From Thysanoteuthis rhombus (Eukaryota > Mollusca > Cephalopoda > Oegopsida > Thysanoteuthidae): 64,000 bases of DNA. Below the pieces are notes generated by a model, which searched no databases, was not told where the DNA came from, and saw only the letters and a list, made by a program, of their open reading frames with translations. Shown here one piece after another: positions 11,601 to 22,475 of this stretch; positions within the stretch are counted from its first letter, which is position 1, and each line of letters begins with the position of its first letter. Where the stretch lies: contig OY735220.1 of NCBI GenBank assembly GCA_963457665.1, positions 34,295,969 through 34,359,968 on the forward strand. Reading direction: 5' to 3'. The translations under genes and the position numbers were made by a program.

Positions 11601-13440
11601 GTCAAAGGAAATTTACACAACATTTGCTATTGCAATAAAGGTCATGAAATAATACTATAGCTTTCCGCTAAAAATGAGCTTTGAACACGTCGGGAAAAAG
11701 CTTGCAGGTCAGGGGGTCAGATTATGAGTTTGCACTGAAGTGAATTAGGTTCGTTTCTCTATTTCATTAAATATTTGACAATTTAGTTTCTCAGAAATTG
11801 GTAGCATCTTTATTAATGGAGGGGGGGAATGGTTAATGAAATGAACCTGTCAATTCTCACTGATTAGTCCTCTAAAAATAAAATTTCCCTAACAGTGCCC
11901 CCCATAAATTCATAGAAAATGTTAAATCTGGTCTATGCAGTTTTTTTAATGAGTTTGAGGCATCAAGACTTGAAAGAAAAAAGAACGAAATACAAGCGAC
12001 TAATTTAATTATAAATATGATAAAAAAATCGTATTTCTGAGTTAATTTCATCTTACACTCAAGCAATAGAATGGTATCCTAATGGACGTCATTAGTTTGA
12101 TGTTCAAACTACAAGATTCACTTTTTAGTGGGGTTTAGTGCCCAGCCTTGGTCAAAAAGGCCAAAAACAGTCACATATTAATTTTTTTTTCATGTATTTA
12201 TATGAATGGAATATAGACATCCTGATTTCAGAAAGAAAAAAAAAAAAAAAAAATAGATTGCTCCAATAATTGTTTTCAACTAATAATTGATCTGACCCCT
12301 AGTTACACAACCACACCTTTCCTAATGATAGAGTGACAATCTCCAAACATTCCTACATTAGCAATGACGAAAAAAAATCTCAACGACAATCTTTCAATAA
12401 AGTAAGTTTGTTCCTCCTGTAGCCAGTATTCAGCCATGGTCAACATGTGTTGCTTTGCGAGGAATTGGATCAGTTCGAAGATTATGAAGATCAGGATAAA
12501 CGGTTGGAGTGACTTATTCACAAAGAAGAATGTCATACTCAAAAAATTATTGCATCATTGGTCAATATATTAAAATTGTATATTTGTATAAGTTACAAAT
12601 AATAATAATAATCCAGTCATTTTTGACAAGAACTATGCTAGTTTTATATACATATACTTTAACCAATTTTAAACCAAGAAAAAGCTCACAAAGTGATTTA
12701 TCAACTCTGCTCAGCATATTTCTTGAGAGGAAGCCAACAAATCTTCTCGTCAGAAGATCTGTTAGCTTAAGGGTGTTTCAGATATCAAGGAAAGATTGAA
12801 GACAGCCTATGTAACTTACCTGATTAAACAGAAGAAGCTAAGATAGTCTCAAGTATAATAAGAAACTGAGAAAGTCATAATTAAATTGCCAGAGTTTGGG
12901 TAAATAATCTTGTTATATTTTCTGTTGTTTAAAAAATTGGATCTACAAAGGAACCGGATTGGTGCTGCCTTTAATAACGAGTGGTACATTGACGGAGCTG
13001 GATTATCCAAAAGGCTGTTAGTCTAGATGAGAAGCAAGCGGCTAGAATGGGCAAAATAGAGATAAATGAAATAAATGCAGTGTTTGCGTCAAGTTGTAGA
13101 ATTTTTTGACAGTTCACAATAATTCTTGGTGGATGAAGTTGAAAATATTTTCATCTTCCAAATGTCAGTTTAGGAAGGACAAGGGCAGAAATTTAGTTTC
13201 CAAGCCAGAACATAATTTATAAGACAAAATTAAAAAGAATCTACGAATTTCATTTTAAAGATTCACCATATACAAGACTTAATACTGCCTGTTAGGGAGG
13301 ATTAAATTTTTGTAAATGCTTAAGATAAACATATGAAAATTGGAGTTTGTTTAATCTAGTTGATTCTGAAAAAGTGATACTCATGACAGGTTTTTTTTTC
13401 CAGCAATCCTGGAAAAATGTTAAATGTACATGTATGTATG
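8700..13440. other. Non-coding stretch with no recognised gene
   Basis: Only scattered short frames below 100 codons were seen, none with motifs. The donor-like AACTTACC at about 12811 (minus orientation) has no open exon upstream. A hairpin-like pair at 9330-9470 is listed separately. Confidence 0.4.
9330..9468. repeat. Small MITE-like inverted repeat
   Basis: GTGGATAAGACGAC near 9333 is matched by the inverted GTCTCGTCTTATCTGGA near 9452. The core ATAAGACGA is shared by a motif at about 14128 (GCATATAAGACGACC), so a dispersed DNA-element terminus is likely. Confidence 0.4.
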
Positions 13441-13483
13441 CTTAAAAGAAAATGAACAAAGTAATTCTTCCTCTTACACTTAG

Positions 13484-13606
13484 CCCCTCTTTATGAACCA
13501 TACCAAAATACCAAAAATTCTCCCTTTAACTCTCCTCTATTCTCCATGAACAATAAGTCCCCACTTGTGCAGATGAGCAGTTTTCCAGCAGCAGCCACAT
13601 TCAGAG
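13484..13606 (+). CDS. Candidate internal coding exon, 123 bp, product unknown
   Basis: A strong acceptor (a pyrimidine tract ending CTTACACTTAG at 13483) is followed by 123 bp with one fully open frame, then a GTAAAA donor at 13607. The exon starts and ends in phase 1, so it is a symmetric, skippable exon encoding 40 whole codons. The peptide begins PLYEPYQNTKNSPFNSPLFS and ends SSFPAAATFR. It is Ser/Pro/Asn-rich with no Cys, like disordered regions of regulatory or RNA-binding proteins. I do not recognise the family. Chance occurrence of such an exon in 64 kb is possible, and no partner exon was found. Confidence 0.4.
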
Positions 13607-13670
13607 GTAAAAATGGACCTGTAAAATTACCCATTATAGTATGGATCCATGTTCTAAATCGACCCCCGCC

Positions 13671-13701
<31 letters not shown>

Positions 13702-13707
13702 AAAAAG
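13671..13707. repeat. Long A-tract
   Basis: About 29 consecutive A, with G interruptions at the 3' end, directly after a CCCCCGCC run. Confidence 0.9.
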
Positions 13708-14603
13708 GCAGTGGGGACTTTCAGAAAGTAACTTACTAAAAAATGTGAAGTCTGATTTGTACTCAGAGAAAATTTCATGCGGTTGTGTAGTATGGTTTCT
13801 GCATCAGACTGTCACATATGGACAAACTTTTGGTGAATTATGATAAGATAACAGACTATGAGATGGAGGTTTCACAGGAATATCTGGAAGACTGGTTGTA
13901 ACTCATCCAAACCCTATAATTGTCCATATTGAGCTCAGGTAGCTAACTCATCACAATACCAGCACATTGGATGTATTGCAAATTTAGAAGAAAAAAAAAA
14001 AGAAAAAAAAAAGATGAAATATCAGTCTTATATACTGGCATCTACGGTTTGTATCAACTGATTCTTAAAACAAGTAGAAACTTTCCACAGTCCCTTAACC
14101 AAAAAACTGATACCGTAAATTGTAGCATATAAGACGACCAAGATCTCTTGCTCAAAATTCTGGTTTAGACCTATACTTATTACAATACATTTTATGGTTA
14201 CACTTCAAATTAACTCTTAATTCTCAAAAGATTTGTTAGGCTTAGAAATGATTATATACCGCAATTCACCGTACGTCAGAGTGCGACATGCAAGCAGACA
14301 GAAAGCATTATGAGAAATGTGCCATTTTCAATTCAATTTTCTACCTTGTGAGATTCAATTTGAAATACTAAAAATATTATATTACCTCATTTAGACACTT
14401 AGTGTCTTTAGCACGTTTTCGCCTATGCTGATAACATTGACATATCAAAAACATGAACTCTATTTCTAAATTTATTTTGAATCTGTATCATAGATGGACC
14501 TAACATTGTCTCAATCCGTAAATAGAGATTTTTTTTTTCTCATTAGCAAATAGCAATTGTTCCTGAATTGAAAAATTAGTCCTGTTAAATGGGCTGTACA
14601 TTT

Positions 14604-14822
14604 TTAATACTGTACGTAGCAAAAATCAGAAATTCGCATTGTTTCTGTCATGGTTGATTGGTCCTTTAAATATACCAACGAAGACCTATCTAATTTGCCA
14701 ATTACCTCAGTAGAAGCTTCTACTAGGAGTATTTCTTTTATAGCTGTTTGAAACCATCTTTCATAAGAACCCCTGCCGCACACTCTAAGCTTCTTGTGTT
14801 CTTTCAAATCCCATGTTTTTAA
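14604..14822 (-). pseudogene. Unrecognised open block, possibly transposon-derived
   Basis: A frame of about 70 codons is open on the minus strand. Its peptide includes LRVCGRGSYERWFQTAIKE and ends DFCYVQY before a stop. The composition is protein-like (W, C, charged clusters), but upstream and downstream of it the frame is broken. A dispersed DNA-element-like terminus (ATAAGACGACC) lies about 500 bp away at 14128. It could be a transposase or reverse transcriptase remnant; no family is claimed. Confidence 0.25.
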
Positions 14823-14970
14823 ACTATATAGTAGTCACAATTGAACACAAGCCTTTCTAAAAATTCAAAATGAGGTTTGCATTATTAAGCAGACGATTGA
14901 AAAAAGCAGGCAGAGCATCAAAAAAGGACAAAAATTTGAGAAGGAAAAATATCGGAAAAAAAAATCTTAC

Positions 14971-15048
14971 ATCTGAGAAACTCCTTTGCACCCGTTTATG
15001 ATGACGCACTTTGCGAACCAGTTTGTCAGCAGAGGATTTTGAAGCCAT
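14971..15048 (-). CDS. Candidate first coding exon, product unknown
   Basis: On the minus strand an ATG at 15048 sits in a near-ideal animal Kozak context (AAAATGG). It opens a 26-codon frame, MASKSSADKLVRKVRHHKRV followed by QRSFSD, that ends exactly in phase 0 at a GTAAGA donor (intron begins at 14970). The peptide is strongly basic. An upstream in-frame ATG near 15126 has a poorer context, so 15048 is preferred. The region 15000-15400 has more CpG than its neighbours, which fits a promoter and 5' exon. No downstream exon could be identified, and I do not recognise the protein. Confidence 0.4.
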
Positions 15049-15420
15049 TTTATCTGTTCGAGGTTTGTTAAAGAGAAGCTGGCCTGACGGCACCGAAGGA
15101 GAAATGTCTGTACGTATTCCAACCATGAAGATGTTCTTGGTGACCAAAGCGACGATTGAAGAAAAAAGAAACTTTCCTTTTTCCCCCCCTCTTCACGTTT
15201 TGGGCCCCAGATGCAAAAAGAATGTTAGGCCCAACAACCGTGACAGTAGATCGGATTTGCACTTCCAGATGAAAAACTCGATTCCAAGCCACGAGATTCA
15301 GAAGCACGTTGTAGTGGGAACATCTTGAAAGCAACAACAGCGTTTATAACATGGCTGGACCCATGCGGACAAGGGAGAAAGTATCCATCTTGTCTCTTGG
15401 AATATATGATTCTGGAAATA
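15000..15420. promoter_or_regulatory. CpG-richer patch, candidate promoter or 5' region
   Basis: CpG dinucleotides occur frequently (for example ATGACGCAC, GCGAACC, GACGGCACCG, AAGCGACG, CCGTGACAG, GATCGG), unlike the surrounding AT-rich DNA. It lies at and upstream of the minus-strand first-exon candidate. No TATA box or named site is claimed. Confidence 0.3.
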
Positions 15421-15734
15421 CTGTTATGCTAACAATCTGCTGGGGTGGATTTTCTTTTAAATGATCGATTGAAATACAAAGAATAGCATGAAAATGTAAC
15501 TCTTAAATGGAATCCCACATGGAAACCGTTTGTGAAGTAGAATCGGAATATAGACAATGTATTTGCTATTTTCAATTTCCAAAGAAGAAAAATGGTGTTA
15601 GCTGGGTGGGATGGGAGAAAAGACTACGTCCAAACTTGGGAGGGAGGGAGGGATGGGGGATGGTGTTGGTTGAAATGACAGTGGGTGGGTGTGGAACTGG
15701 GACTGATGTTGCTATTCAGTGATTGCTACCCACG

Positions 15735-15752
15735 GGAGAGACTTCCAGTCAC
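15735..15752 (+). other. Strong donor-like site on +, possible non-coding 5' exon
   Basis: CAC|GTAAGTCC is a good donor near 15752, preceded by a G-rich segment (15640-15710, repeated GGGAGG and GTGGGT). Coding potential is weak, so if used it may end a 5' UTR exon of a gene running to the right, divergent from the 15.0-kb minus-strand candidate. Confidence 0.2.
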
Positions 15753-16142
15753 GTAAGTCCAGGGAGAAGAGCTGATAACCGACTCCAACAATAAACACGC
15801 CGGCAGTGAATGTCTCTCAAGCAAAAGAAAGGCTTATTTTAAAACTGATGAATGGGTGATTCCACCAAACGTTTTTTTTGCTTTTTTGTTGTTTTTTTTT
15901 GCGCTTATCCTCTGTGTAGTGCTGGCGAATAAATCCTGGACTGACTGAATGAAGGTGCATTCGTCAGGTTCTGTTATTTAGCAACAAAAGGAAGGAACAA
16001 AAAGATGCTGAGATTCAGGATGAATCGGTCATTTAAAATCCGAGGTAAGAAAGGGGGGAAAAAAATATAAAATAATGGAAAAAAAAAAGAAAAGAGAGAG
16101 AGAAAAAAAATAACAAGAACTGTCTGCTCCAGTGGGCAGAAA

Positions 16143-16253
16143 ATGGTTCGTTTGAGGAGCCTCAAGATGACAACAACAACAACAGCAGCAGCTGAAGGCG
16201 GTGGTGGTGGCGGCGGCGTCGATAACGTGACGATGCAGGAGAGGGAGCAGTGA
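16143..16253 (+). CDS. Small ORF with Thr/Ala/Gly homopolymers in a CpG-rich patch
   Basis: An ATG-initiated 36-codon frame encodes a basic start, then runs of five Thr, three Ala and seven Gly, ending VTMQEREQ before TGA. The runs come from ACA/GCA/GGT-GGC trinucleotide repeats at 16170-16215. Such runs are common in exons near the 5' ends of animal regulatory genes, but the frame stops without a good donor. It may be a chance product of the trinucleotide repeats, an upstream ORF, or part of an exon ending at a weak GTGACA site at about 16250. Confidence 0.2.
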   Translation: MVRLRSLKMTTTTTAAAEGGGGGGGVDNVTMQEREQ

Positions 16254-17950
16254 CACACTTGGGGGTGAGGGCGGTTGTAGTGCAGGTTTTACTCTTCTTC
16301 CGAAGCATCACGTCACAAGAACAGCAGCATGGTTGCCAAGGACAACTTTTGAAGACGGCAGCATTTCTAGCCACACGTGTAGTACTGCGCACACACGCAC
16401 ACCATCCATTCATAGATGGATAGATAGCGAGTCTCACAAATACAGTAGCAGGGTTGATATTGAAAGTACTTTGCTTTTAGGTTTCAAATACCTATTGCTG
16501 ATAGAATTAATAAGCATGGGGGGGGGGGAATTAGTCAAGGAGGCTATTTATTTAAATGCTTCAATTGAGTAATATTACTATCATTCCAGTGCAAGATATT
16601 TTTGGAAAAAAAATTCCGAGGTCAAAACTTACTGTTTTACTTGGTAGGAATTTTATTTGAAATTAAAGAGGTTATTTTTTTTTTGTAGAGATTTGTAATT
16701 TTCCATTGAAAAGCTGACAATAACAAGTGACACTTTTTAGCCACTTTTTTTTCTCTTTATAACAATCTTGCCATAACTTCCCCACTTGCAATTTGGGGAT
16801 GAGAGAGTGTGACAATATTGTATCTACTTAAAAGGAGGAAAGCAGTTTTACAGATGGCACTGGAGATAATTTTTCAATAGTTTCTCGTAAAACCCCTAAA
16901 AACTCGTTTAAATCCGAAACGAAAAAGAGTTAAAAAGAATTTTGTTTTATCCTTATTTCTTCAAGCATCAAAATAAGCACAGAATAAAGTCAGTTTTTTT
17001 CCTCTTAAAATTCAGTCTCCACATCCAGAAGATTAATGTGTTTTCAAAGGTTATTTTTTTTTTCTCTCTTCTCAACTCAATATTTTAAATAAAATAACTG
17101 TTTCGGAGAATTCACTTCCATTTACCTTCAACGCTTTGAACGAACAAGTGAATTGTTTACAAAACTGAAAGGAAATTATTCAGATCAATAAGTGGGGAGG
17201 GTAAGGCAAATCGGGTGACCAAAGCAAATCACGAACTGTCCTTTTTGTCTATTTTTGTGTGTGTGCGTGTGTGTGAATTGATATACAGATTGAATCCCCG
17301 AAATGCGATTGAAGTTTTTGAATCGTCGATATGTCTTACTCCTCACATTCATTTGTTGACGTTGAGTACCTCCTCAATGTTTTAAACGTGGATGTGCAAG
17401 CGTACCCAGAATTCTGTGGTTCCCCTCGCTTAAAGAAGTTGACAAATGGCACTTGGGCCCCGGAATTTTTTTTCTCTTTTTTTTTCTCTTTGGAAAGTAA
17501 TAGAAGAAACGTAGAATCCCGTCAGTCAAAAAAAAAATCTCCAAGAGAGGTGAATGTTCTCACTCTTCAGCTCGCGCACAGGCGGTGATGATAGCAGCAG
17601 CTAAGTGAAAGACAGAGTATCGGCATCTGGGCCCCCACTCCTGTCCCCGCCCGCCCGCCTGCCTGCCTGCCTGCCTTTCCATGCTACCGTCAGTGAATGA
17701 GGAAGGCTTATGAATTCAGATTTAAAAAAAAAATAAAGGAGAGAGACAGACCGAGGGGCAGAGAGAGAGAGAAAGTAAACACAACAAGAAAAAAAAAAAA
17801 AAGGCAGCCAGTGTTTTGAAGTACGAGCGAGTGAATATACATTTGCAGTTAAATGAATTTACTTCCTGTTCTGTTCTAGACTGACTGGCACGTACACAGG
17901 GGCGAGTGAATGCAGTTTGAGGTAGGGGGGAGGGGCCGATGAGAGGAATC
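16170..17950. other. GC-elevated patches with simple repeats; possible gene 5' flank
   Basis: Contains (CAA/CAG)n and (GGT/GGC)n at 16170-16215, CACACGCACAC at 16388, (GCCT)n and CCCGCC runs at 17645-17680, GAGA-rich sequence at 17740-17775, and several CpGs at 17560-17590 and 17820-17930. No reading frame longer than 106 codons and no recognisable domain was seen. Confidence 0.35.
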
Positions 17951-18439
17951 TAGGGTTGAACATCGTCATTGAGAGTAGTTACTTCATATCTGTTGTTGAC
18001 AGAATTTACAAAATAATCATGGCACTCCTTTTTATTGCCCTTTAATGAATACCTTTTTTTTCTAGTTCAGACGGAGAACATAGCCTGGTCGTTCCGATGA
18101 ACTTCATTTTTCGCCGCCTAATTTTTGACCTTTGATTCCAAATTTAAGTAGAAACCCAAATAATATGCTTTTAACATAAATTGACGAATTAGTCAAAAAG
18201 CTGAATAGTCAAGGCTGTCCCAGTAAAAGTGAACGGTGATCATCATCATAGAGGCTTTAATTTAATCTTATGACACATTGTATGGAAGGTGGTCCCGATT
18301 GTGAAGTTTTATACATTCATTCCCTCGGTGTCAAAAACTGCGCACCAATAAAAACAATTCAGTTCATTCAAAGCAATAACAATATATTTTACGTATTTAC
18401 TGTTTTTCTTTCAACAACTCTCTTGTTTATTTGTAATTG

Positions 18440-18560
18440 TGCATCATTTTTAACATCGAGTGAGCGAGGATGTGAAACTATGATTTACAATCAGGACCAT
18501 CTTCCCTACATTGTGCCAATGTCTTACCCAGACAAAATAAAACCACGTCCCAGACCAGAG
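18440..18560 (+). repeat. Dispersed repeat, copy 1 (GAGGATGTGAAACT family)
   Basis: The block TTTTAACATCGAGTGAGCGA followed by GGATGTGAAACTATGATTTACAAT and a GGACCA.CTTCCC.ACATTGTGCC block is closely matched at 33950-34015. Function unknown; probably part of a larger transposon fragment. Confidence 0.6.
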
Positions 18561-18663
18561 TTTGAGCCAATGAAATGCACCTTAAACTAGTGCAAATCCT
18601 GAATTAGAGACAGTTACAAAATATTTGCATTTTCTTTGAAAACGTGAAATTGTGGATATGAGG

Positions 18664-18856
18664 AAACTAGATGGCGCTCAGAGAGCTCGTACCTCTGCCA
18701 ACACCATTGTCATTGAGAACGGGATGAAAAACCAGTTCATTGTGGAAAAATCCTGGATCCGCCCTAAAATTTAATAAATTCTTCCTTAGAACTTTGCCCA
18801 AAAAGGTGTGGACAATCATGAACTAATGCAGAAATGAATGAAGAAGAAAGAGAAAG

Positions 18857-18889
<33 letters not shown>

Positions 18890-19060
18890 GCTCAATAAAA
18901 AAAATAATTCTGGATTCATTCCAAAATTTAATCAATTCTTCCTTAGCGCTTGCCTCACCCTTCAACAGAATACCATTGAAATTCATACAGAACATTTCGA
19001 GGTATTACATGGACAGACAGACGAGTGTTGGAAAAAAAGAAAAAGAAAAAAAAAGGAATT
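18664..19060 (+). repeat. AGAGGTA-family repeat, long copy with internal A-tract
   Basis: Starts with the family's left end (CTCAGAGAGCTCGTACCTCT followed by GCCAAC) and contains two tandem internal modules, each with an AATTTAATAAATTCTTCCTT-type block (about 18768 and 18922). An A-tract of about 31 separates them. It ends near a GGACAGACAGACGAGTG block. Confidence 0.6.
18858..18888. repeat. Long A-tract
   Basis: About 31 A preceded by GAAAGAGAAAG. It lies inside a dispersed repeat, so it may be an expanded slippage tract rather than a retroposon tail. Confidence 0.9.
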
Positions 19061-19174
19061 TCAAATATTCTGACTGAAGTCATCTTTCAAAAATCGATTG
19101 CAAAAGATGGCAAAAATTCCAAGAGATGAACGAACAATTTATGAGAGAGCCCTGGTTAGTCATTAAATAGAAAC

Positions 19175-19745
19175 TGCCAATATCTTAGGGCAGCATGCTG
19201 GTATGCCAATGATCAATCAACCCATCTATGCCTATAGGCCTACATTTAGTCCACCCAAATGAAAAAAAAAAAATGCCAATGAAAGAATACATGAAAGAAA
19301 GCAGATCAAATTACATATGAAGACTCTCAAGACGAAAAGAAAAGTGTTTTCGGTCTCATACTTGAGTTAAGAGGTAAAGTTTTGTTATAATGTGCTGACA
19401 AAATTCTGTAATTCATTTTTTCTTAGATGAATTATGCTGACCTTACGTCCAATCTTGAAACATGTACTGGTTGGTCAGGTTGCCTACACACAAACGAATA
19501 CCTCCACTGTTACTTTTGCAATTTGTGCTTTCAACTCATACATGCCTAGCAGCCTATATTCAGTCGAACCTGAAAAGAATGGTTATAGAATATCCACTTA
19601 TGAAAGAAAGCAGATCATCTTACATATGAACGCTCACAAAATAAGGAACATGCTCTAAGTCTCATCCAGGATTCATAAGAAGGTTTATTATTATAGTGCC
19701 CTGACAAAATTCTGGAATTCTTTTTTCTTTTACCTCTCATCTTCC
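19175..19745 (+). repeat. Direct tandem duplication, period about 293 bp
   Basis: AAAGAAAGCAGATCAAATTA near 19307 and AAAGAAAGCAGATCATCTTA near 19601 start matching blocks; each runs through CATATGAA, a GTCTCAT motif and a TG.TGACAAAATTCTG(T/G)AATTC block before a T-rich end. The second copy reads YERKQIILHMNAHKIRN in one frame, possibly an eroded HTH from a transposase. Confidence 0.55.
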
Positions 19746-20027
19746 AGGTGTATTCATTTTTTATTCATTTCTTTTATTTCATACGGAAATGTTTACCCCA
19801 ATGCATCATATCTATACACAGAAAAGTTTCAAGTCGAATAGATAACAATTAAATAAAAGTGTCCTTCATTTAGGTCACCAGGCATTTGATGTGCAGTAGC
19901 TAATTGGTTCTGGAATACCAAAATATCTAGAAATATGAAGAGGGGCAAATAAGTCATCATGGTGCATAGAGCGGGGTCACAGCTTTCACTCCGAAGTCCA
20001 GCCCCTACCTCCTCCACCCAGATCTTC

Positions 20028-20990
20028 AAACCGATTCATTTGGTTTTAAGCTTTGGTGTGGGATGACAACACTTGGGTATCTAGTTTTGGTTTGAACCTT
20101 GAGGAAAATTCGTTTCAAATCAAATGGGAAGGAATCTTAGATTTGGATTAAAGGAGAGGATCTTGTTCAAGAATTTGCTGAAACACTTTTGAAGCACTAT
20201 TCAAAGTCATATCATTAGAATCTTGATAAACTTTTTTTTTTTACCACTGTAAAACTAATAGCAGTAGTAAAAAAAAACAAACAAGAAAAACCCCCAGTAA
20301 AATAACAGGAACAATTCTTGACAACATGCAAGGAAAATGTCCATTAAGAAAAAAAGAAGTCACAAAGGAAAGTAACAGAGGCTTATTTGACCAACAAACT
20401 GATGTAGACAAGGAAATATTGATATGCAAATGGAATGATAACAGTGTCGTGAGTATTTGTTCAAATGCATTTGGTATTGAACCTGTCGTTTGGAATTCTT
20501 GCTATTCATCAGCCAGTAAGTATCGGATTCAAATTCAACAGCCATATCTCGTGACAATATATAAATGGACACAAAGGGGGTAGAAGCTAGGGTAGACCAG
20601 AATATCTCAAAATATTGAATTGGCATCCAAGGCAAAAGATAATATTCATCGCTAGTCACCAATTTGATTGATGTAGCCATAAATAATATATGGCAACTGC
20701 ATAAGATATGCTCGGGGAAAGATGCTATGGACCTTTTGTAGAAGTGTAGTTTGATTTTATATTCAGAAAGTAACTGCAATCCACTACAATAAGGACAAAA
20801 AAGATCTAAAAGGACGAAAGAGAGTAGGTTTGACACACATGCCTACCGTATTATTCTCAAAGAAAAACAAATTTTCTGTCCTTATTGTTACATGAAAACA
20901 ACAAGATACAAAAAAATGCAATAAAAAGTCTCCACGTAAGTGGGTTCAAGTCATATCACATGGAATAAAGGCAAAGTCAATAAATGTCAT
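20028..20990 (+). pseudogene. piggyBac-family transposase pseudogene (PGBD-like)
   Basis: Intact relatives excise and insert DNA at TTAA. Reading across frames gives the typical order: KPIH followed by FKLWCGMTTLGYLV (20028-20085), a VQEFAETLLKHYSKSYH stretch (20160), a TVKLIAV block, then GTILDNMQGKCPLRKKE (20308), RGLFDQQTDVDKEILICKW and DNSVVSICSNAFGIEPV (20370-20490). Next comes a GGVD/DQNIS-like block (20578), LVTNLIDVAINN.WQLHKI (20655) and a Cys-containing C-terminus (IFCPYCYMKTTRY, 20870). These match the conserved order of PGBD2/3-like proteins. Frameshifts and stops occur roughly every 100-250 bp, and an A-rich insertion lies near 20266. TTAA-flanked ends were not located. The N-terminal third is missing or unrecognisable. 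Confidence 0.7.
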
Positions 20991-21177
20991 TTAGGTTCAC
21001 ATTTTTTTTTATGGTGTCCTACATGTAGGATGTCTCAGATTTTCATGATAAAATTATTTCATTTTTTTTAATTTAAATTTTTTTTTTTTTTTTCCACAAA
21101 TAAATTTTCATCACTAATGCTGACGTACTTTTATTTACCCCATATTTCTTATACCAAAATCAGTCGAAAAATCTGAT

Positions 21178-21528
21178 TTGGGGCATAAATGGGTCAAAAA
21201 ATAGGAAAAGGGGGTGATTAATGAATAAGTTACCTTTTGTTGGGCAGCGATCACTTAAAAAGTCAAAATTTTCAAAAAAAAAAAAAAAAAGCATGAATGC
21301 TTCAAGACAAACTAAGAAACCAATTTAGCACAAACTTACAATGCAACCCACTCTATTTGGCGGGGAGGGGTCGAAAAAGAAACAAAGTTTAAATTTTCAC
21401 TCCTCTAGCTCCATTGGTGCAGTCTGTATGTGAGAGACATAGCCAGCCAGCCAGCCAGCCAGCCAGACAGACCTACTTTAAAACTGAAGAAATCTATGGT
21501 GACAGTTTTCTTTGATGGTTTCTGAACA
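21178..21528 (+). repeat. 0.4-kb dispersed repeat, copy 1
   Basis: Shares with 30117-30545 and 55016-55425 the ordered blocks GGGGTGAT.AATGAAT.AGTTAC, GATCACT.AAAA, GAATGC, ACCAATTTAG, CTCTAGC.CCATTGGTG, and GAAA.CTATGG.GACAGTTTT..T.GA.GGTTTCT. Contains an A-tract of about 17 and a (CAGC)n tract at 21443-21466 at positions where the other copies differ. Coding potential absent. Confidence 0.75.
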
Positions 21529-22097
21529 TTTGAGGGAAGAAAAATTTTTCTTTCAAGGGAGAACTTACGTCACCAAGAAAGAGATTCTAAGAAAGGTACG
21601 TTTATCAGTCATTAACGCCCGTTCACTAAAATGGGAGAAATTTCCTCCCATAAGGCGGAAGAAGAGAGATGATGTAGAGAAGTGAAAATGACGACAATCT
21701 TTCCCTCCCTTTTTTTTTCTTTCATTAGATACTGAACAAGCGTATCTTTGGATCACTTGTTCTTGAGAGGATTTACTATTGATTAATGCCAAGAGATCAC
21801 GTCATTAAGTTTTACTGCTTATGATAGTTAGCTCGCACTGTAGTATCTGGGATGGATATGGTGGTTACAAGAAAAAAAAAAGAAAGAAAGAAAGAGGGGG
21901 TTGGAGGTAGAAAAAGGGGAGATTTGGTTAGGAGAGGAAGACAAAGAATCCCTTCAGAGAAAGTCTTGACTGATGGGTACAATGGTAAGCATCACCAGTA
22001 GAAACTGGTGATAAGACCACATATCTTTTTGGTAAAACAAGGCAACCAGTTAGCCAGAAAACATTGGTACACACAGTGAGCGCATTTAGAAGAAATG

Positions 22098-22160
22098 TGT
22101 GGGGGTGGTGGCTGGGGGTGGAGGAAATCTGAGGGTGCGTTATCTGTACAGTCAAACATG
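22098..22160 (+). other. G-rich patch
   Basis: GTGGGGGTGGTGGCTGGGGGTGGAGG-type sequence at 22098-22124, potentially quadruplex-forming. No coding support. Confidence 0.4.
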
Positions 22161-22432
22161 GGTTTGGCAATGGATTCCTTTACGCAGGGGGTCTTTTGTG
22201 AGATTGACATCCGTGACCAAAAATCCATTTAAATCACATATGATATTTAATTATCTTAAACTTTATACCACTAGTACCACGAGGAGAAAAGAATTTCCAA
22301 AACACAGAAACAGAGATACATTATTTAGGTTTGAAAAAAATCTTTCAGCTGCTAAAATATTTAACCTAAGAAAAAATTTGAACGCTCAATGTACCTGGAT
22401 TAAAAACAACAAAAAAAAAAAAACAAAAAAAC

Positions 22433-22472
<40 letters not shown>
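22433..22472. repeat. (AT)n microsatellite next to A-rich tract
   Basis: About 19 AT units following an A-rich AAACAAAAAAACCC stretch. Confidence 0.9.

Positions 22473-22475
<3 letters not shown>

Noticed and set aside
12799-12870. Minus-strand AG|GTAAGTTA donor as exon end
   Set aside because: All three frames upstream of it contain stops within about 11 codons.
16162-16437. 91-codon minus-strand frame with Arg/His/Leu runs
   Set aside because: It is the antisense of the trinucleotide repeats; the runs are not evidence for a protein.
17331-17588. 85-codon plus-strand frame at 17.3 kb (DVEYLLNVLNVDVQAYPEF)
   Set aside because: It looks protein-like only at its start, then runs through homopolymeric T and A tracts; it has no splice signals or recognised motif.
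19960-20010. tRNA-like sequence near GGTGCATAGAGCGGGGTCACAG
   Set aside because: No convincing cloverleaf, anticodon arm or second copy could be drawn.
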